A DNA stretch of 64,000 nucleotides from Chrysaora quinquecirrha (lineage: Eukaryota > Cnidaria > Scyphozoa > Semaeostomeae > Pelagiidae). Position numbers and translations under genes: made by a program. The stretch lies in NCBI GenBank assembly GCA_014526335.1, contig JACTAT010000341.1:648433-712432 (forward strand), given 5' to 3'. Shown here one piece after another: positions 33,817 to 45,208 of the stretch (positions are counted from its first letter, which is position 1; each line of letters starts with the position of its first letter). Below the pieces are notes generated by a model. That model ran no database searches, had not been told where the DNA came from, and worked only from the letters and a program-made list of their open reading frames with translations.

Positions 33817-34149
33817 TTTCCTCGTCCTTGTTCGTTTTGTTGTTGTTTTTCACAATTTAATGTATTTGGCGCCACTTTTCCATCCTCTCTTGAAATTGCC
33901 TCTTTATGAAAAAAATTGCTACCTCGTAATGAATGCGGACTAAAGAAATCAGGATAAAAGCGTTTACACTATTAAAAAAGCCAGGCGAACTAATTTAATC
34001 CGCTTTCCTAAGTGAACTAAGTTAGTTCGGATAGCCGAACTAAAATTAGTGCGGATAGCCCTGGAGCAGTGTAAACGCGAGCCCTATCCGAACTAATTTT
34101 GATGCGGATTAAATTAATCCGGCACAGTGTAAACGGGGTCTATGTTAAT

Positions 34150-36421
34150 CCTGACATCCCACATATTTATAGGGCCAATATTAAGGACCCAAAATTAGAG
34201 ATAGTGGTGATAGAGATAACCCTATTGCAAGGAAAAAACTTCATGATCAATGTGTCACCTTGAACAGCAAATTAACGAGTACACCAGAGTCATTGCTGTT
34301 TTTGACAGGGATGGATCGACCAGAGTGACAAAAAGTTTGATTGATCATATTGCCACAAATCGCCCAGACTATATCCTTAGATTGGAGGTATTGAAAATAG
34401 GTATGACAGACTACTACCTCGCCTTAATCCAAGGAAAAATTAATGTTAAAAGGCTCATAAATAGAGAAACCAAAATGGTAAGTCTCCAAGCCTCGCAAAT
34501 TGCAACAAGGACCTTTTTGAATGATCTTGCATCTGTAAATCGGAACCTTGCTTTTGAAGCCGTTGCCAGTAACCATGACATCATGGTACAAATATTCAAC
34601 GATATTTTCGGCTCTATTCTTCATGCTCATGCTCCACTTAAATACAGGAAAGTTTCTAGTGGAAATGCACCTTGTATTACAGTCACAATAAAAAATTTAA
34701 TGAGAAAGTGTGATCGAGTCAAGAAGAGAGCTGTAAAAGATCACAGTCTATGGCCACAGTATAAAAAACTTAAGAACAAGGTGACGAGTAAACTTCGAAA
34801 TTGTGTCCAAGATTACTACCAGAAATTAATTGAAGAAAACTCTGGTAATCCAAAGACCATGTGGAGGGCGGTAACAGGGTATTAAATAAAACTAATAGTA
34901 CCTGTAAATTCTGTCACATCAAATGGTCACAAGTTGGATCGCCCCAATGAAATAGCTGAGGCATTCAATGATCATTTTGTGACCATTGGCCCTAAATTAG
35001 CAAGCAAAATCAAGGCCAGTACACAAGACGACCCAATAACTTGTCAAACATGAAATAAATACATAAAAGACCTCGAAGTCACCAGGTCCAGATAAAATTC
35101 CTATCCATATTCTTAAGGATGCGATCAAAATAGTAAGCGGACCTCTAACGACAATATTTAATATGTCGCTTGAAACAGGTGTCTTTTCAGCTACTTGGAA
35201 ACTTGCGAGAGTAGCACCAACCTTTAAAACAGGCCAGAAATCAGAGTTATCAAATTATAGACCAATCTCTTGATATTATCAAGACACATAGTACGTTAAC
35301 ATTGATACTTAATATCACCAAAGCTTGCTTCAGGATCATAAATAATCGTGAAACAAACATAAGTGTGATTCTGGACTTAAAAAAAGCATTTGAAACTGTC
35401 GACCACGGTATCCTACTGTCTAAGTTATCTATCTATGGGGTCTCTGATCTTGAACATAACTGGTTCCACTCATACTTGACTGAACGTGAGCAGTATTGCT
35501 TTATTGCAAGTCATGCATCTAGCAAACAGCTGCTTCAATGTGGAATCCCACAAGGGTCGTGTCTGGGTTCCTTACTTATCATCATCTACATGAATGATCT
35601 TGAGAAATGCCTGAAAAAATCCACTCCCAATCTATTAGCTGGTGATACAAGCATTTCTTTTGCCTCATCAGAGATTGATGAACTCTTTAATGACATCAAA
35701 GAGAAATTTGATCTTATGTCATCCTGGATGAGACAAAACAAACTTAGCTTAACAAAGAAAAAAGCGAGTTTATGCTGATAGGGCACCCACGACAACTGAA
35801 AGCAACAAGAGACTTTTCAGACCTTGAACTGAACCACAAAAAACTGGGCAGAGTTCAAAAACAAAATATTTGGGCCGTGTTATAGATGAGAGCATGAACT
35901 GGGAAGATCAGATCTTGTCTATGAAAAGGAAAATAAAAAACGGTCTTGGGGCATTATCTAAACTAAGAAATATTCTCCCCCAGTCTAACCCAGCAGTTAT
36001 TTACCGAGCTTTAGTCGAAAGCCATCTGAGATATTGTAATGTTATCTGGGGACATCTGCCAGACACAAAACTAAAGCCTCTCCAAAGACTGCAAAATAGG
36101 GCTCATAGGATTATTTAAAATGGAAAGTACAAAGATGGTTCTGTCTGTGGTTGGCTAAAAGTAAAAAACCTAATTAAGTTTGACAGGCTAATTGCAACTT
36201 AAAAAATGAAAAATCAACTCTGCCCAGAGAACCTGAAGAACATATTCACTATGAGATCTACTATTTTGAAAGATTTCGAAATTCCCCTACTTCGTTCAGA
36301 ATATTGTAAAAAAATCCTTTAAATACCAGGGAGCAACAACATGGAATGAGATCCCTAAAGAAATAAGAGATTCTGCCTTGCTAATTTCCTTCAAACAAAA
36401 ACTAAAGGAATTCCTGAGGTA
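34150..36421 (+). pseudogene. LINE copy B ORF2: endonuclease C-terminus and reverse transcriptase
   Basis: The APE-endonuclease end is readable at 34170-34500 (KLEIVVIEIT, then SLIDHIATNRPDYIL). The linker is at 34600-34885 (MWRAVTGY). RT follows: SPGPDKIPIHILKDA region near 35080, FKTGQKSELSNYRPIS near 35230, VILDLKKAFETVDHGIL (35360; RT motif with catalytic Asp), GIPQGSCLGSLL (35545), and LAGDTSISF at 35637, where the canonical A/F-x-D-D has become G-D-T. The thumb region and LPQSNPAVIYRALVESHLRY follow to 36118, then degraded C-terminus to about 36421. Frame breaks lie near 34885, 35270, 35778 and 35870. Confidence 0.85.
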
Positions 36422-36570
36422 GTGACCCAAACACGACCCCTTGGAAGAGCAGCTATATCATTATTTTTCTTACATCCTAAATTGTTAATTTGCAGCCTAA
36501 GTTTTTTCTTTTTGTAATGTTGAAAGGGTATTGTGTAAAAGTAAGAATAAAATGAATGAAAATGAATGAA

Positions 36571-37020
36571 GGTAATGATTAGTTAGGATTAAGTAATGAT
36601 TAAGTAATGATTAGTAAGGATTAACCAAGGATTATCTCGTGATTTTGAGGATTAGCCAGTGATTAGGAATGATTAGTAGGGATTAGCTAAGGATTAGGTA
36701 ATGATTGGCGAGGATTAGTTAAGGATTATTGAGGATTAGTAAGGGATTAGGTAATGATTAGTTAGGATTAAGCAATGATTAGGTAATGATAAGTAAGGAT
36801 TAGCTGAGGGTTAAGTAATGATTAGTAATCATTAGTTAGGATTAGCCAAGAATTAGATCTTGATTATTGAGGATTAGCCAATAATTAGGAATGATTAGTA
36901 AGGATTAAGAAATTACTATGTTAGGATCAGATAACGATTAGGCATTGATTACACAATGATTATTTAGGATTAGGTAATGACTAGTAAGGATTAGTGACGA
37001 TTAGTCAAGGATTAGGCATT
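36571..37020. repeat. 10-11 bp GATTAG minisatellite, right part
   Basis: Continuation of the array at 30133-30279 beyond the LINE: GGTAATGATT, AGTTAGGATTA, GTAAGGATTA and so on, about 40 degenerate units. GGATTA, the core site of K50 homeodomains such as Otx, recurs many times. Whether this matters is unknown. Confidence 0.92.
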
Positions 37021-37168
37021 GTTTGATTAGAAATACCCTTCCTGTGCAAGTGCGGAATTCCTTTCCCACATCATATTGAATGGATGAACCAGTCTATAAA
37101 TTCAAGCGAGTTTATGCTCTGATACTAAGGTGCTCTAGAAGTAGTCAAGAATATTAGCAGTTTCAACC

Positions 37169-37426
37169 ATGAACCATTATAAATGTAACCATTGTGATTT
37201 CACTTCAAAGTTTAAAAGCAATGTCAACAGACATGAACAGGAGATGCATGAGGAGAGTCGTGAAGAGTCTGACTTAGAAGATGAGATAAAAATTGAAAGT
37301 GAAAGTGACCATGATAATGATCAAACTGTCAACACTGAGGAGGATCTTCCTTTAGGGAATGTAAAGTCTTCAATGCGCAAGGAAGTAGATGAAGATGAAA
37401 ACATACTGCAAGTTTTCAGACGTTGA
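37169..37426 (+). CDS. Small C2H2 zinc-finger ORF, acidic
   Basis: An 85-codon frame from ATG. It starts MNHYKCNHCDFTSKF and has a full Cys2-His2 finger (C-x2-C-x12-H-x4-H, closing with HEQEMHEES), then a strongly acidic tail (SDLEDEIKIESESD). The single finger plus acidic linker resembles the start of a transposon- or virus-like DNA-binding protein. The region after the stop (EVDEDENILQVFRR) keeps weak coding character to about 37600. I see no partner gene. It could be a TE remnant or a pseudogene. Confidence 0.45.
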   Translation: MNHYKCNHCDFTSKFKSNVNRHEQEMHEESREESDLEDEIKIESESDHDNDQTVNTEEDLPLGNVKSSMRKEVDEDENILQVFRR

Positions 37427-37639
37427 TTTTCATATAATAGAAGTTTTGAAAGTGATGCTGTTGTGACTGCAGTTATAGCAACCATGCAATAAACACAGAA
37501 GGGAGATGGTATGGATATGCAAGGGGCCTTGGATTAAGCAATTGAGAAAAGAAAATATCTTATCATACGTCAAGCAAAGAATGATGAAGAAGAGGAAGCT
37601 AGTAATTTAGAGGATGCTGCTGTGAATGAAGTTGTATAT

Positions 37640-37900
37640 AATGGATCTCCACATACCAGGACATAACTATGCTTATAAAATGTTTAGACATTATTGTCCA
37701 TTAATGTACTGTTAGAAAACTGTCTCGTTTTCATGTGTTTATTCTTCAAAACGAGGCTGTAAATCAATAGCTACTGTCTATATATGAATGATGCATTGCA
37801 TAAGCTAAGATAATACTTTTGCGTACTAATAATATAATCATATAATATGCCAAGCCTATTATCCCAACTGCGCCCGCACAATTTTATAAATTTAATTTAG
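37640..37900. other. No recognisable gene
   Basis: AT-rich, without open frames, repeats or motifs that I can defend. Confidence 0.35.
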
Positions 37901-37909
37901 ATCATAACC

Positions 37910-38210
37910 ATTTATTTTTCCAAAAAATTAGGTTCCAGACCTCTAGCTGAAATAACCCCTGCGCATGCGTAGTTTGATGAATATATATTTTAGATACATA
38001 TTTTGAATCTCCATCATTGATTTGTTATATATATAGAGTTTCAAGTCTCTAGCTATTATTATAATTAAAATGGCAACTGCGCAGGCGCATTTTGATGAAT
38101 ATATATTTTACATAATCATCAAAATGCAACATTAGCTTGTTATATGTACCAATTTTCAAGTCTTCAGCTGAAAGTTTTATAAAAATATGCCACATGAACT
38201 TTCAACCAAT
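37910..38210. repeat. Tandem repeat of about 115-130 bp with a GCGCATGCGC-like core
   Basis: Two full units and one partial. Each begins near CTCTAGCT or CTTCAGCTGAAA, then CTGCGCATGCGT or CTGCGCAGGCGC, then TTTGATGAATATATATTTTA, a T-rich stretch with GTTATAT and AGTTTCAAGTCT. The GCGCATGCGC-like core matches the NRF1 consensus in vertebrates. Boundaries are approximate. Confidence 0.7.
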
Positions 38211-38214
38211 GAGA

Positions 38215-38540
38215 TAGCAGTTTATATTGAAGATTCAAATGTGATGTTCGAATTATTGCACCATCATGATGTAATTAATCAATCAGATAACAGGATTATT
38301 AGGGACTTTCCCATTTCGTGAGAGACTTTCCCTTTCTTCTAACCAATCATATTACAGGGTTATTACATCATTTAAGGGACGTTCCCTTACTTTTAACCAA
38401 TCGGATTGTAGGATTATTACGTCATTTTTAGGGACTTTCCCAAAAAGTCTTCGAAAAGTTCAAGAAAGTTCTGCTTTCTAGCCACTCAGATTACAGGATT
38501 ATTAGGGAGTTTCCCATTTCGGGGGACTTTCCATAAATGA
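38215..38540. repeat. Tandem array carrying NF-kB-like, CCAAT and CRE-like motifs
   Basis: Degenerate units of about 50-90 bp: (A)ACCAATCNNATTACAGGATTATTACGTCATTT followed by GGGACTTTCCC. Sites matching GGGRNNYYCC are at 38302-38311, 38376-38385, 38431-38440, 38505-38514 and 38523-38532, with a near miss at 38322 (GAGACTTTCC). CCAAT boxes are at about 38342 and 38396, and ATTACGTCAT at 38416. The motif density is produced by repetition of one unit. Regulatory function is not shown. Confidence 0.7.
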
Positions 38541-38790
38541 AAACGAGGTTGGAGAAACAATTGCCCAAGATCCATAAGAACCTTCGCACTATAGCACGAC
38601 CTGATGACATCATTGATGACGCCCTTGATAGTCAAACGTCCCTGATTTCCCGAGACTCTTGAAAACGAGTTTGAACAACCCATCGCCTTAGATACATAAA
38701 AACCGTCGCACTATAACGCAACTGATAACGACACCGATGACGTCACTGGCCCAGTACGCCCGTGGTAGTCGGACGCCCACTTTGCTACCT
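38541..38790. repeat. Tandem repeat of about 130 bp, two copies
   Basis: Units start at AAAACGAGGTTGGA (38539) and AAAACGAGTTTGAA (38663). They share GATNCATAANAACCNTCGCACTATA, GATGAC-containing CRE-like words (TGACGTCA at 38737) and a terminal GTAGTC/ATAGTC AACGTCC-like stretch. It abuts the preceding array. Confidence 0.65.
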
Positions 38791-38829
38791 ACTTCCTTGG
38801 CTCAAGGTAGTTTTCGGTTGTTCAAATGC

Positions 38830-39480
38830 TTGCTAATGTTCATTTGCCCAAAGAAATTTTGCATTCTTCTTAGTCAGCTCCCTTATGGGTGCAGTAATTG
38901 TTGCATAATTTTGAATATATTTTGCACTGTAATTGACCATACCAAATAAACTGTGACTTCTGAGAGGGATTTAGGTACAAAGGCTTTCTGTAAATCCTCC
39001 ACTCGTTTTGGATCTGGACAAGTTCCTTGAGATGAAAATATTTGTCCAAAGAAATTCACAGATTGCTGTAAAAATTTGCATCTCTTTGGATTCAATGTTA
39101 ATCCTTTGCTTCCAAGCCGTTGTAGACATGCTTTATCGTGAACATGACGTGTTACTCCGTACATCAAAATACAGTATCATCTGCTATGTTCTGTACACCT
39201 TGTAGACCTTGTAGTGTCTGTTGTAAAACATGTTGAAATATTTCCATTGCCGCATTAGTTTAGTCGTTTACATCTGTAAAGTCCAAGGTGTGTGCTGTAT
39301 TTTGTATATATCTGTTTTCGAGAGCTAATGGTAGCTGATGATATGCTTTATATCTAACTTACGGAAGAACTTGGCTCCATTTAGAGAAATGCTTATATCA
39401 TTTGGTGTAGGAATAGGATACCTAACTCTTTTTACTGTCTCTAAAGTTAAAATGAGGTCGTCCATCAATTGTCCCCAAAT
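38830..39480 (-). pseudogene. Ty3/gypsy reverse transcriptase and RNase H junction fragment
   Basis: Minus strand. Around 39240-39190 EIFQHVLQQTLQG and NIADDT represent the RT active-site region. 39167-38950 holds GLTLNPKRCKFLQQSVNFFG and PDPKRVEDLQKAFVPKS, and 38940-38830 holds the start of the connection domain (ITAPIRELTKKN, AKFLW). Further upstream (39460-39250) RYPIPTPNDI is readable. Frameshifts are frequent. It is a different family from the fragments at 2.1 kb and 62 kb. No LTRs were found nearby. Confidence 0.78.
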
Positions 39481-41280
39481 TTTGCAGAATTTTATGTCCA
39501 TAAAAGTGCATTAGTAGAAGAGATTGTCCAAATAATTAAGTGAAAGTGTCACTAAATCAAAATTCATCCTATATTGTCACTAAAATGACCCGAAAGTTTC
39601 CGATTCTGACGTTTTCTTGCATAAATTCGTCCCTTATTTGTTCCGAATATTCGAATTTTTTATAAATTCTAAAGCAAAAAAGCGCTTAAAATCAATGTTG
39701 CAACCGTCAACATTAGCCTTAATATTTCGAAAGGGCTGCAAGGATAGAGATACATCATGAAATCACTCTTCGAAGAAACAAGAGAAAGATCTTTTGGAGA
39801 AAGTTCTATTTACTGCTGAAGACTGTTATACGAAACAGGTAAGAATATTTATTAGTCTGAATTCGATTTTGCAAACGGTTTGCAACACAATCGAAGGATA
39901 GTAGATTTCTGCTCAAGTCTACATAGGCCAATCTAGCTGCACAATTTCATTTACGAAGTTTTTGTTTACGATCGTATTGTTAAAGACTAAATGCAAATTT
40001 CATTTTTATACTGTGATTTGCGTAAACTGAGTTATTGCAGGGTATGCATCTGGTTATATGAAAGGTTTGCATCTGGTTATATGAAAGAGAAGGGATCTTT
40101 GGTATCCCGTTCGTCGAAATAGTTGAAGAAGCAATCAATAGTGCACCAAAGACATCTTCACAGAAATTACGAAAATGCTTCAAGCCCGATGCCTTAAGTA
40201 AATGATAACTGTCTTTTGATATAATGCTTTCACAGAAAAGAGATGTTCATACTGTTATCTCATTTTCAGATCTTGATGTTTAAATGGAGGACAAGCTTCT
40301 GTACCAAGCCAACGAAAATGTGGCGCTTCAACGGCTCAGTCACAATAACTGATGAATGCTGAAGAAATAACTCAGAAAAACTGTTGGCTATTGAGAAAGC
40401 TCAAGGAAATGCAAGGCATTAGAATAGTAAAATAATCTAGTACTCATTGACCCTTCTATATTTGTGTGGTTCATGGCTTGATTCAAGTAATGTACGTAAG
40501 TTGACTGCTGAATTTGCCAAAGTAATCCTATCTTTTAGACTTAGATTATTTTATTAGCTTCAGCACAACAGTGTAAATGTATTGTGATACGTTATTGTGT
40601 TGTTTTCATAATTAAGAAAAAAACTATCAGTAGTGAAAAAAATTGCTCGAATCTCTAGCGTTGTATCTGGAACAATAGAAAACAGGGGGTAACGTTGTTG
40701 TAAATGCCATAATTTTTATGGATGGTTTAGGGACAATTTATGGACAGTCAGGATCCAATAGCAATGGGTTCTCCCAAAGAAATAACTTGAAAAATTATGG
40801 ACGAATTATGGTCAATTTATGGTCAATTTATGGTCAATTTAGGGTTGATTTATGGTTAAAAAAATGGTCGTAGTTCAGTGTCGAAAAACCGCGTTGTCCA
40901 TAAATTTTAGGGACGATTTCTTTTACTGTGTGGCTGGGCTTGTGGAATGGCTTTCTCATCTATGTTTAATTTAGCTTAGTAATCATTAAGTTTTCCAGTA
41001 CCTTGAAATACTATTTTGTGACTGTTTGCACGAGTCCTTTCTCAGTCTTTTATTCAAATATACACTTATCAGCGCTCAGAATTCTGTATGATAAAACAGA
41101 AGCCACCGTGTGCAGTATAAGCGGCGTTGGCGTCTCCACGGGAAGTTACTTGAACTCTAATTGTAATGTCAAAGATACCAACGGAACTCAGATTAACGAT
41201 AAGTAGAAGATTATCTGATGACTGGCACTTTGCTGGCCTACTAAATTAAAAAATGAGCCTTACGCGAAAAATGCGAGTAC
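39481..41280. other. Non-coding; short direct repeats
   Basis: No convincing gene. 40044-40085 holds a 21 bp direct duplication (GGTTATATGAAAG with TTGCATCT). 40690-40930 is rich in repeats of the type CAATTTATGGT and GGACAATTTATGG, three of them in tandem near 40810-40840, and may be part of a MITE or satellite. A potential splice donor (AAACAGGTAAGA) at about 39840 has no coding support. Confidence 0.4.
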
Positions 41281-41329
41281 GCCCCTATCACCGGTGCAAC
41301 TAAGCAAAAAAACAGTCAGAGCGCAAGAG

Positions 41330-43770
41330 AATCCTCCGTGAAGAGGAACTATGCTATACTTGTATAGGGCCTGGTCATATTACCAAATATTGCAGCAGAC
41401 CTTCCAAATGCACAAAATGTTCAGGAATACATCACTTATCGCGAGCAGACACAGCATTTAATGCCGCTAGAACGCCCTCAGGTGCCACAGTGCAGAGAGG
41501 CAAGCGGAAACAAACAAGAGCTAACTCAAAGCACGCCAACTGTACAAATTTTACTTCTAGCATGGAAAGTAGAAACTCTGCAGTTTTATAACAAACTGCA
41601 AAAGCTCAAGTGCATAGAGTTCATGATGAAAATAAATATTGTAATGTACGAGTCGTACTAGACAATTGTTCTCAAAAATCGTATATTACAACAAAGCCAA
41701 GAGATGAATCAAATTTACCCACATTCAAATAACGAGAAAAGGTGCTTATCAAAAACTTGCGATTCCGTGCAGCTTGCAGTAAAAGGTGTAGACAATTAGA
41801 CAACGTATATTACAGCATATGTTGTAGATACAATATGCAGCTCCATTTCCGATCCGGTCATTAACCTTGCAAAATCGAAATATTCACACTTGCAAACATT
41901 ACCCCTTGCCGGTAAAGCAAATGGTAACGTAGATTTAACTATTCGCGCAATGATTGGGGCAGATTACTTATGGAACTTTATCCTAGATGGTATCGTAAGG
42001 GGGAGGCAAATGGTTTAGGCCCTGTGGCAAGGCAGACCAGATTTGGTTCTCTACTTAGTGGGCCTGTTGAGGTAGAATCGATCAGAACGCATTCAACAAA
42101 CGTTACTGTTGCTCACGTATTGAGAACCAATGCAATTGTATTAAACAATAACGATGAACTGAAACACACTCTGCATAAATTTGGGGATTATGAAACGATA
42201 GGTATTAATTCAAAGAAAGAGTTAATCGATAACTACAACGAAAACCCATTAGAGGGTAAAATTAAACCAACAGAGCAAGGCAAATATCAAGTACTGCTTC
42301 CTTTCAGGGAAAATCACCCCAAGCTCTCAGATAACTATACTGTCGCATGTAAACGCCTTGATTCACTGGTTAATCGTCTTAAAAGTCGACCAGAAACTCT
42401 TAAACACTATGATGATGTTACTCAAGAGCAACCAAAAGCTGGGGTAGTCGAAATTGTAGATGAAAAATCATAGCTTAAACGTTCCTAGTTCTGTATATTA
42501 TAATCCTCACCGTGAGGCGGTTAGAGAAAAAAGGCAGACAACGAAAATGCGCGTTGTATATGATGCGAGCTCTTACAGCAACGGCGAAACCAGCCTCTAT
42601 AATTTTTGGACCCTAGTCCTAACCTTGCCCAATTAGTGTATGATATTTTGTTACATTTTCGGATGAAGAAAGATGCTTTGGTGGGGGATTTGGAGAAAGC
42701 CTTCTTTAACATAATCGTAAAACCCGAACAATGAAATTTATGATTCTTATGGTTCGACAGTGTCTTGAGCGAAGACCTTAAGTTGATAACTTTGAGATTT
42801 ACACGATTAATGTTTGGCTTGACATGTTCTCCACACGTTCTCAATGCCACCATTTGGCATCATTTGCAACAATATAAGTCTGTAGATCCAAATTTCGTTT
42901 CAACAGTTGAAAAATCGCTATATATCGAGGACTTGGCTTTCTCGCAAATTACGAGGATGAATGTTATGAGCTTTACACAAAATAGAAAGCTTGCTTCAAC
43001 AAAGCAGGATTAAGAAAATGGGCCGCAACAGCCCTGCATTAGCAAAACGTATCGAGAATGCAGAGAAATTGTTTCGCAACTAAAACTTCAGAAACTGACG
43101 AGATAACGCTTTTAAAGAAGAAACCAAAGCAAAAGTGCTAGGAATCCTATGGGATAAAAACCGCGATGTGCTAACGTACCGATTTTCACCGCTCTAAGAC
43201 GCGGTCGCCATCGCGGAGGAAGGTGTAACGAAGCGCACCATTTTGAGCAATACGACGCGAATCTATGATCCGCTTGGGTTGATGTCTCCGGTGATTTTGC
43301 CGCTCAAACGTTTGTTTCAAAAAACATGCCAACCAAAAATCAACTGGGATGAGACACTTTCCACAGAAATTTCGTGAGAATGGCTAAAAATAATAGCTGA
43401 TATTACCAGCGTACCTCCTGTTGACATAGATCCCTCACTGCTAAAAGTCATTTACGTCAACGACATTCTTTCTATCAAATCGCATGGGTTTTGCGACGCA
43501 AGCAAAATGGCCTATGGTGCATGCGTCTACTTACGCATTAAAACAGCCGGTGATGTGTTTATAAATTTAATCACAGCAAAAACAAGAATCGTCTCTTTGG
43601 AAGGCGAAACGATTCCAAGACTGGAATGAATGGGTGCATTGTCTCTTGATAAATTGATGTCATCAGTAAGTGAAGCGTTTTCTCACAACACAAAATTTAA
43701 TTCATTGCATTGCTGGACTGATTCTCAAATAGTCCTGCATTGGATTTATTCGAAGGAAACTTATAAAAAA
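41330..43770 (+). pseudogene. BEL/Pao gag-pol: zinc knuckle, protease, RT, RNase H
   Basis: Near 41340 a CCHC knuckle (CYTCIGPGHITKYC) is followed by CTKCSGIHH, the double-knuckle layout of BEL gag. The protease is at about 41660 (VVLDNCSQKSYI, catalytic Asp kept), with [10 protein letters not shown] near 41955 and [10 protein letters not shown] at 42040, both hallmarks of BEL. RT has [44 protein letters not shown], and LRFTRLMFGLTCSPHVLNAT; the catalytic Y-x-D-D equivalent reads YIEDL. 43210-43760 holds [36 protein letters not shown] (RNase H Asp) and HCWTDSQIVLHWI. Many frameshifts. It ends at the transposon junction after TYKK. Confidence 0.85.
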
Positions 43771-44753
43771 GGGACCAGTCATTAATTATACCAGGGGAGG
43801 GGGTGGAAGACATTCTCAAATGTTTGATGAAATTTTCGTCCCCCCTCTCAGATTCACGTAGAAATTTTGGTCCCCCCTCCAAGACTGAAGAATTTATTTT
43901 CGGCCCCCCTCCCAATAGATAAATACATATATACCTGTGTATATACGTGTATTCGTGGTAATAGTGTCACCTTTCTAACATCATTTGCTTTTCTTATACA
44001 TTCTTTCAGCGATATTCAGAAGCACCTAAACGGGAGAGAATTATGTTACTGATGTCATCTAAACATAAACATATTATGTATATTCAAAACTCAATGGTCC
44101 ATCTTCTGGAGCAAACCTCCACTGTGCTTAAATAAAAGTTGTTATTTGCTGTAAACAGAATAAATTTGAAACAACACTCATGCCATGACCAAGTTTTTCT
44201 CCCAGAACGAGTTGTCTGCACTATAATCAAGTTGAATTTTTCGGTACAATGCTTCTCCTAACAACAACATTGCTTGGAGGTGGGGAGACACAAAATCGGA
44301 AAAACTGCCAAAAAATTATACAGTTCGCAAAAATTGACTTGAGTCTCAGTATATTTTGTGAAGGATTGTCTTAGAAGAATGAAAGACTTGTAATTTGGAG
44401 TCAGGATAATCTGAAGTGAAGACTGCTCTCTATGTCGTAAATGACAAGGAAAATCTATTAGCTCAACAGATTAATGGGTTTCACAATTTGGTTGACCATT
44501 TCTGCATACCAATTTGGGTGGGTGGGGACGTTTTGCAGGGACGTCCAGGGCCAAAGTGACTGTTAGGAATTTTTTAAAACAATTCGGAAAAATTTTTCAT
44601 AACCACTTTCGGAAGATCGTTCTCTCTTGTGTAATAATGTGTAATAATAAAATCATCATATGTAATCATCATTTGTGTATATGATTATATAACTCCGTAA
44701 TAATTTATTAGATTTTTGAGATGAGGGTGCAATTCCACATTATTCCTTTTCGT

Positions 44754-44991
44754 CGTGTTACCCACGTGTTACCCACGAGTTACTAACGTGTTACTGTGAA
44801 CACCAATATGCTTTTCAGTGCGATCTGACGTGTTACCACGAGTTACTCTCTAAATATAGAAAAAATTATTGCTTCTTTATATTTTTTATTTTTTAGCAGT
44901 AACTCGTGGTAACACGTCAAATTTTACTGAAAGGCATATTGCTCTTCATAGTAACACGTTAGTAACTCGTGGGTAACATGTGAGTAACACG
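44754..44991. repeat. Fold-back (palindromic) element
   Basis: Two arms of about 95-100 bp are reverse complements of each other with a loop of about 45 bp that is A/T only in its centre. Arms consist of repeated CGTGTTACC and CACGAGTTAC words (for example GTGTTACCCACG). The RNA or single strand would form a long hairpin. It lies in the 3' flank of the transposase gene and may be a MITE inserted into the larger element. Confidence 0.85.
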
Positions 44992-45208
44992 TACGTACAT
45001 ATATATATCCTGCTGGGAACAAGAATACATAAGCTAGTTTACTAAATATATAGTTAAGTAAAGACAAGACGAAAATAAATACACAGAACCTTTTTTCAAT
45101 GTTTTTATAGGTAAGCATAATTACTTAAATGTTAGCATTCCTTAATGTCCCTAGCATTTCAAAGTCTGTGCGTTGTGATTGTCCTCTCGGGTTCATATCA
45201 CGAAGATA

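Larger units (their letters stand above)
31800..34138. mobile_element. PIF/Harbinger transposon, left end missing
   Basis: Contains the two standard Harbinger genes in divergent-end arrangement: a Myb/SANT-like protein C-terminus (plus strand) and a DDE_4 transposase (minus strand). The right end at about 34138 is GTGTAAACGGGGTC, with subterminal copies of GTGTAAACGC (34071) and GTTTACACT (33962) and repeated CCGAACTAA words. No matching CCCCGTTTACAC end is present on the left, so the left TIR was lost, together with the neighbouring LINE endonuclease segment. Confidence 0.83.
30280..36570 (+). mobile_element. CR1/L2-type LINE, copy B, inserted in a minisatellite
   Basis: Starts CTGAGACGTG right after GGTA of the left array. 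It ends in an AATGAATGAAAATGAATGAA tail at 36570, followed by GGTA of the right array, giving a 4 bp candidate duplication. It contains ORF1 (30362-31709), a Harbinger remnant (about 31800-34138) and ORF2 from the C-terminal endonuclease through RT (34150-36421). The endonuclease N-terminal half is missing at the Harbinger junction. It looks 5'-complete apart from this, which is unusual because LINE copies are usually 5'-truncated. Confidence 0.85.

Noticed and set aside
39740..39850. Host exon ending at a good splice donor
   Set aside because: The upstream frame has stops and no recognisable protein; one donor motif is not enough.
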